Shown here piece by piece: positions 6,066-8,094 of a stretch of DNA of 8,094 nt (position 1 is its first letter; the number at the start of each line of letters is the position of its first letter). Below the pieces are notes generated by a model that saw nothing but the letters and a program-made list of their open reading frames with translations, made no database searches and had not been told where the DNA came from. The stretch is from PALSA-505 sp035308365 (GTDB lineage Bacteria > Actinomycetota > Actinomycetes > Streptosporangiales > Streptosporangiaceae), in assembly GCA_035308365.1 (NCBI GenBank), contig DATGGU010000157.1, forward strand, positions 1 through 8,094, in the 5' to 3' direction. The position numbers and the translations under genes are program-made.

Positions 6066-6139
6066 TGCCCCGGGTGGGATTCGAACCCACACTGCACGGT
6101 GTTTGAGACCGCGGACTCTGCCGGTTGGTCTACCGGGGC
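6066..6139 (-). tRNA. tRNA-Leu(CAA), atypical short variable loop
   Basis: The 74-nt cloverleaf reads: acceptor GCCCCGG/CCGGGGC (7 perfect pairs), discriminator A73, D stem GAC/GTC with 11-nt loop CAACCGGCAGA, anticodon stem GCGGT/ACCGT, loop CTCAAAC, variable loop GCAGT (5 nt), T stem GTGGG/CCCAC with loop TTCGAAT. The anticodon CAA (6103-6105) reads UUG. The 3-bp D stem, the 11-nt D loop with AA before GG and AGA after it, and A73 are leucine features. Leu tRNAs should have a long variable arm, and this one does not. No CCA is encoded. The next gene on the strand is the LAGLIDADG gene, with no clear terminator between them. Confidence 0.9.
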
Positions 6140-6271
6140 GTAACATTCTTCTGGATACTTTGGAGAGCCGTTTCGCTGATGCCAATCTACCTTATCGGCA
6201 CGCCCTCGTGGGCTGACCGGGGCAGGTTGCGGGCCGGTGGTTTGTCGGACCCGGCTACTAGGTTGCCGGGC

Positions 6272-6649
6272 ATGAAAGACGCGCATGAGGTGGTGGCGGC
6301 CTACTGGGCTGCGGCTGAGGCTCGGGACTGGGATACGTTCGGCGGGCTGGTTGCCGAGGATGTGGTGTACGAGGGGCCGCAGACCAGGGAACGGGTGCGC
6401 GGGCGGGCCGCCTACCTGAGGTTCAACATCGAGGGGTTCCCGAGTGACTGGCATGTCACGGTGGAACGGATCGTGGGTGAGGGCAGTCACGCGGCGAGCT
6501 GGATCCGGTTCTCCGACAAGGGGGAAGAGCAACCGGGGCTGTGCTTCTTCGACCTCGGCCCGGACGGCCTGATCAGCCGGATCACAGACTTCTGGCCTGA
6601 CCCGTACGAGCTTCCGGCCAGCCGGGCTCACCTGGTCGAACGCTACTGA
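6272..6649 (+). CDS. NTF2/SnoaL-like small protein
   Basis: A 125-residue protein with the cone-shaped NTF2/SnoaL-like fold pattern: an N-terminal helix pair (AHEVVAAYWAAAEARDWDTF), then LVAEDVVYEGP, a conserved RGRAAYLRF helix and a C-terminal strand with DLGPDGLISRITDFW. Members act as small enzymes or ligand-binding proteins; the substrate here is not predictable. ATG at 6272 is chosen because it begins the domain. The frame is open back to 6125, but that part overlaps the tRNA. There is no good ribosome-binding site. TAGGTT (6259-6264) ends 7 nt before the ATG, so a leaderless transcript is possible. Its stop overlaps the stop of the convergent downstream gene by 7 bases. Confidence 0.8.
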   Translation: MKDAHEVVAAYWAAAEARDWDTFGGLVAEDVVYEGPQTRERVRGRAAYLRFNIEGFPSDWHVTVERIVGEGSHAASWIRFSDKGEEQPGLCFFDLGPDGLISRITDFWPDPYELPASRAHLVERY

Positions 6650-7020
6650 GTGCCGGGCGGCCGGGGAAGCGGGCCGGCGATGCTGGCCAGGTGGGCGGCG
6701 GCCACGCGTTTCGGGACGCACATCTGCCAGGCGTCGGTGATCAGTTCGCGCATCTCGGTGACATCCAGTTCGGCCATGGATGCGTGCACCCAGTTGAACC
6801 GCAGGTCGCTGAGCCGGGGCATGAAGAACTTGGCCGGCTCGGCGGCGACCAGGGCCTCGCGTTCCTCCTTGGGGAAGCCGAAACCCATTCTCGTCTCGTC
6901 CCGCGAGATGGCCGCGTAGACGATCTTCCCGACCCGGAACTTCACCTGATCGTAGATCAGGTGTTCGGACGTCCGGGGCAGCGTCATCGCCCAGGCGCGG
7001 ACGTCGTGGACCGTCACCAT
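6643..7020 (-). CDS. MmcQ/YjbR-family protein
   Basis: A 125-residue protein of the MmcQ/YjbR family (cytoplasmic, YjbR fold, sometimes called DNA-binding; biochemical role unsettled). Family features visible are VHDVRAWAMTLPRTSEHL at the start, FRVGKIVYAAIS, the FGFPKEEREALVAAEP segment, the central FNWVHASM strand (family: W..V.L) and the C-terminal LITDAWQMCVPKRVAAAHL. The length is normal. ATG at 7020 is supported by GGGAG 7 nt upstream. TAGCCT (7047-7042, minus) could be a -10 giving a leader of about 15 nt. The gene converges on the NTF2-like gene, sharing 7 bases at the stops, so no terminator fits between them. Confidence 0.85.
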   Translation of the reverse strand: MVTVHDVRAWAMTLPRTSEHLIYDQVKFRVGKIVYAAISRDETRMGFGFPKEEREALVAAEPAKFFMPRLSDLRFNWVHASMAELDVTEMRELITDAWQMCVPKRVAAAHLASIAGPLPRPPGTQ

Positions 7021-7063
7021 CGCTTGTCTCCCATGCCCGGGAGGCTACCCACAGGCACCGACA

Positions 7064-7165
7064 TTCCGGGGCGTCCCCGGCCTCCAGGCCTACAAGGCAC
7101 GGATGGGCTGGACGGTACCGTTCGTGTTCCTGCGCGACGGCGAGGATGTCTACCGGACGTACTCC
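7064..7165 (+). pseudogene. Remnant of a DUF899-like (thioredoxin-fold) gene
   Basis: The plus frame reads LQAYKARMGWTVPF followed directly by VFLRDGEDVYRTYSL. DUF899 proteins have both blocks (YKxRMGW and the FLRDGxxVYxTYS strand), but normally about 40-50 residues lie between them. This piece has lost its N-terminus, the middle and the C-terminus, and ends where the antisense TetR gene stops (7166-7168). The family call rests on two short motifs. Part of it (7066-7080) also forms a CCGGGG-cgt-CCCCGG hairpin. Confidence 0.5.
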
Positions 7166-7588
7166 TTAGCTGACCGGTCGGCGCGGGGCGCGCAGGCCCA
7201 GGCAGATCAGGTAGTGCTCGATCATCTCGTCGGCGCCCGGCCAGGGCATTTCCGGTTTGCCTGCCCGGAGGTCAGTCAGGCCGTGCAGCAGCGACCAGAG
7301 CTGGAAGGCCAGGAAGTGGCTGGGCTTGCGGGTCTGGGCACCGGCGTTGAGGCAGCGCTGGATCGCGGCGATCAGGGCGGTGAATGTGCCCGCGCCGGGA
7401 TGCGGCCGCCTGCCGTAGGTGCCGAGCACCTTGGGCCCGGCCGGCCAGGCCCCGAACATGACCCGGTACAGCTCGGGCTGGCCGGCGCCGAAGGCAACAT
7501 AGGCACGGCAGCGGCGGCGCAGCGCGTCGAACGGGTCGGCCGCGCCGCGCCCGGCCTCGGCAAGCTGGGCATCGAACCGCTTGACCAT
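7166..7588 (-). pseudogene. TetR-family regulator, C-terminal (WHG) domain only
   Basis: From about 7588 to the TAA at 7166 the minus strand encodes about 140 residues typical of the TetR C-terminal WHG ligand-binding domain: DPFDALRRRCRAYVAFG, QPELYRVMFG, and the signature FQLWSLLHGLTDL. A normal TetR regulator has 45-60 N-terminal residues with a helix-turn-helix before this. Here the frame remains open to 7789, but that extension is antisense to conserved amidohydrolase sequence and has no HTH. The DNA-binding domain is therefore lost. A callable ORF of 207 codons exists (ATG at 7789) but is unlikely to encode a working repressor. Confidence 0.7.
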
Positions 7589-7921
7589 GTGGCGCTCGAG
7601 TTTCCCGAGCTGCGGATCGTGGCGGGGCACATCGGGTATCCGTGGACGGCAGAGATGATCTCGCTGGCCACCAAGTATCCGAATGTCTACATCGATACGT
7701 CGGCTTACACGGTACGAAGGTATCCGGCCGAGCTGGTCAATTACCTGCGCGGGCACGGGCGCAACAAGGTGCTGTTCGGGTCGAATCACCCGGCCTGGCC
7801 GGCCTCGGTGTGCCTGGCCGGGCTGGACTCGCTTGAGCTTGAGCCGGAGGCCGAGCGGCTGTTCCTGCGGGAGAATGCCCGGGGCGTCTTCCGGCTGCCG
7901 GAGCCAGGCAGCGGGGGTTGA
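7572..7921 (+). pseudogene. Amidohydrolase C-terminal fragment
   Basis: The plus strand encodes about 115 residues matching the C-terminal half of amidohydrolase_2 (ACMSD-like TIM-barrel metal hydrolase): LDHVALEFPELRIVAGHIG, then PWTAEMISLATKYPNVYIDTS, YPAELVNYLRG, KVLFGSNHP and FLRENARGVFRLP. The N-terminal half, with the HxH metal ligands, is missing. The frame continues open to 7103, but that stretch is antisense to the TetR domain and carries no amidohydrolase motifs. In many members a metal-binding Asp stands in the FGxDxP motif; here it is Asn (GSNHP), a variant I also associate with some actinobacterial members. The start given is the approximate edge of homology. Confidence 0.7.
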
Positions 7922-7954
7922 CGGGGGCCGAACCGGGCGTGTCAGGGTGGGGGC

Positions 7955-8094
7955 ATGAGGCTATCCCGCTGGGCTGCGCTCGCGGCCGCCCCCGCAGTGT
8001 TGATGACCAGTCTCCACGCCGCTCCCCCGGCCCAGGCGGGTAAGACCTACCCGAACCCCACGTGTTTGGACACGACCGTACCGCTGTACAGCCC
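7955..8094 (+). CDS. Exported protein of unknown function, N-terminus only
   Basis: ATG at 7955 follows a purine-rich AGGGTGGGGG and opens a frame that runs off the window after 46 codons. The first residues are MRLSRWAALAAAPAVLMTSL, a basic start and hydrophobic stretch. AAPPAQAG follows, with a likely signal-peptidase site after AQA at about residue 28, so the product should be secreted. The mature part visible (KTYPNPTCLDTTVPLYS) is too short to identify. Confidence 0.7.
   Translation, partial: MRLSRWAALAAAPAVLMTSLHAAPPAQAGKTYPNPTCLDTTVPLYS

Noticed and set aside
6001..6721. N-terminal extension of the LAGLIDADG frame to 496 residues
   Set aside because: The extra frame runs through the tRNA (6066-6139) and antisense to the NTF2-like gene. 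Recognisable protein begins after the ATG at 6001.
1..8094. CRISPR array, insertion sequence or attachment-site repeats
   Set aside because: I saw no regularly spaced repeats, no transposase or integrase motifs, and no duplicated tRNA 3' end flanking the endonuclease gene.

Overview
The window comes from a high-GC actinomycete. The coding sequence is GC-rich throughout, GTG starts are used, the one tRNA has no encoded CCA, PolA has a decayed proofreading domain, and there is a PdtaR-type response regulator with an ANTAR output domain. The genus cannot be fixed from the sequence.

Layout, left to right. (1) Positions 1-2332, minus strand: DNA polymerase I (polA), cut off at its 3' end by the window edge. 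(2) 2402-3673, minus strand: a secreted aldose 1-epimerase with its own promoter and a perfect LacI-type operator. A strong hairpin separates its stop from polA. (3) 3929-4384, plus strand: a hotdog-fold acyl-CoA thioesterase of the PaaI/EntH/MenI type. (4) 4385-4559: a convergent intergenic region with a terminator-like hairpin and a second, larger fold that can be drawn as an H-type pseudoknot. (5) 4560-5201, minus strand: pdtaR, probably leaderless. (6) 5231-6001, minus strand: a free-standing LAGLIDADG homing-endonuclease-like gene with an N-terminal helix-turn-helix. It lies between pdtaR and an atypical tRNA-Leu(CAA) at 6066-6139. (7) 6272-7020: convergent small genes for an NTF2/SnoaL-like protein and an MmcQ/YjbR-family protein, overlapping by 7 bases. 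(8) About 7064-7921: a run of gene remnants, namely a DUF899-like piece, a TetR/WHG regulator without its DNA-binding domain, and the C-terminal part of an amidohydrolase. (9) From 7955: the start of an exported protein that runs off the window.

The polA, thioesterase and pdtaR genes look like a housekeeping core for DNA repair, acyl-CoA hydrolysis and RNA-binding signal transduction. The epimerase, the endonuclease and the remnant region look like later accessory additions. The most unusual parts are the tRNA plus LAGLIDADG pair (5231-6139), where the tRNA has a leucine-type D arm and a Leu anticodon but a 5-nt variable loop, and the scar at about 7575, where a divergent regulator/enzyme pair appears to have lost both 5' ends in one deletion.
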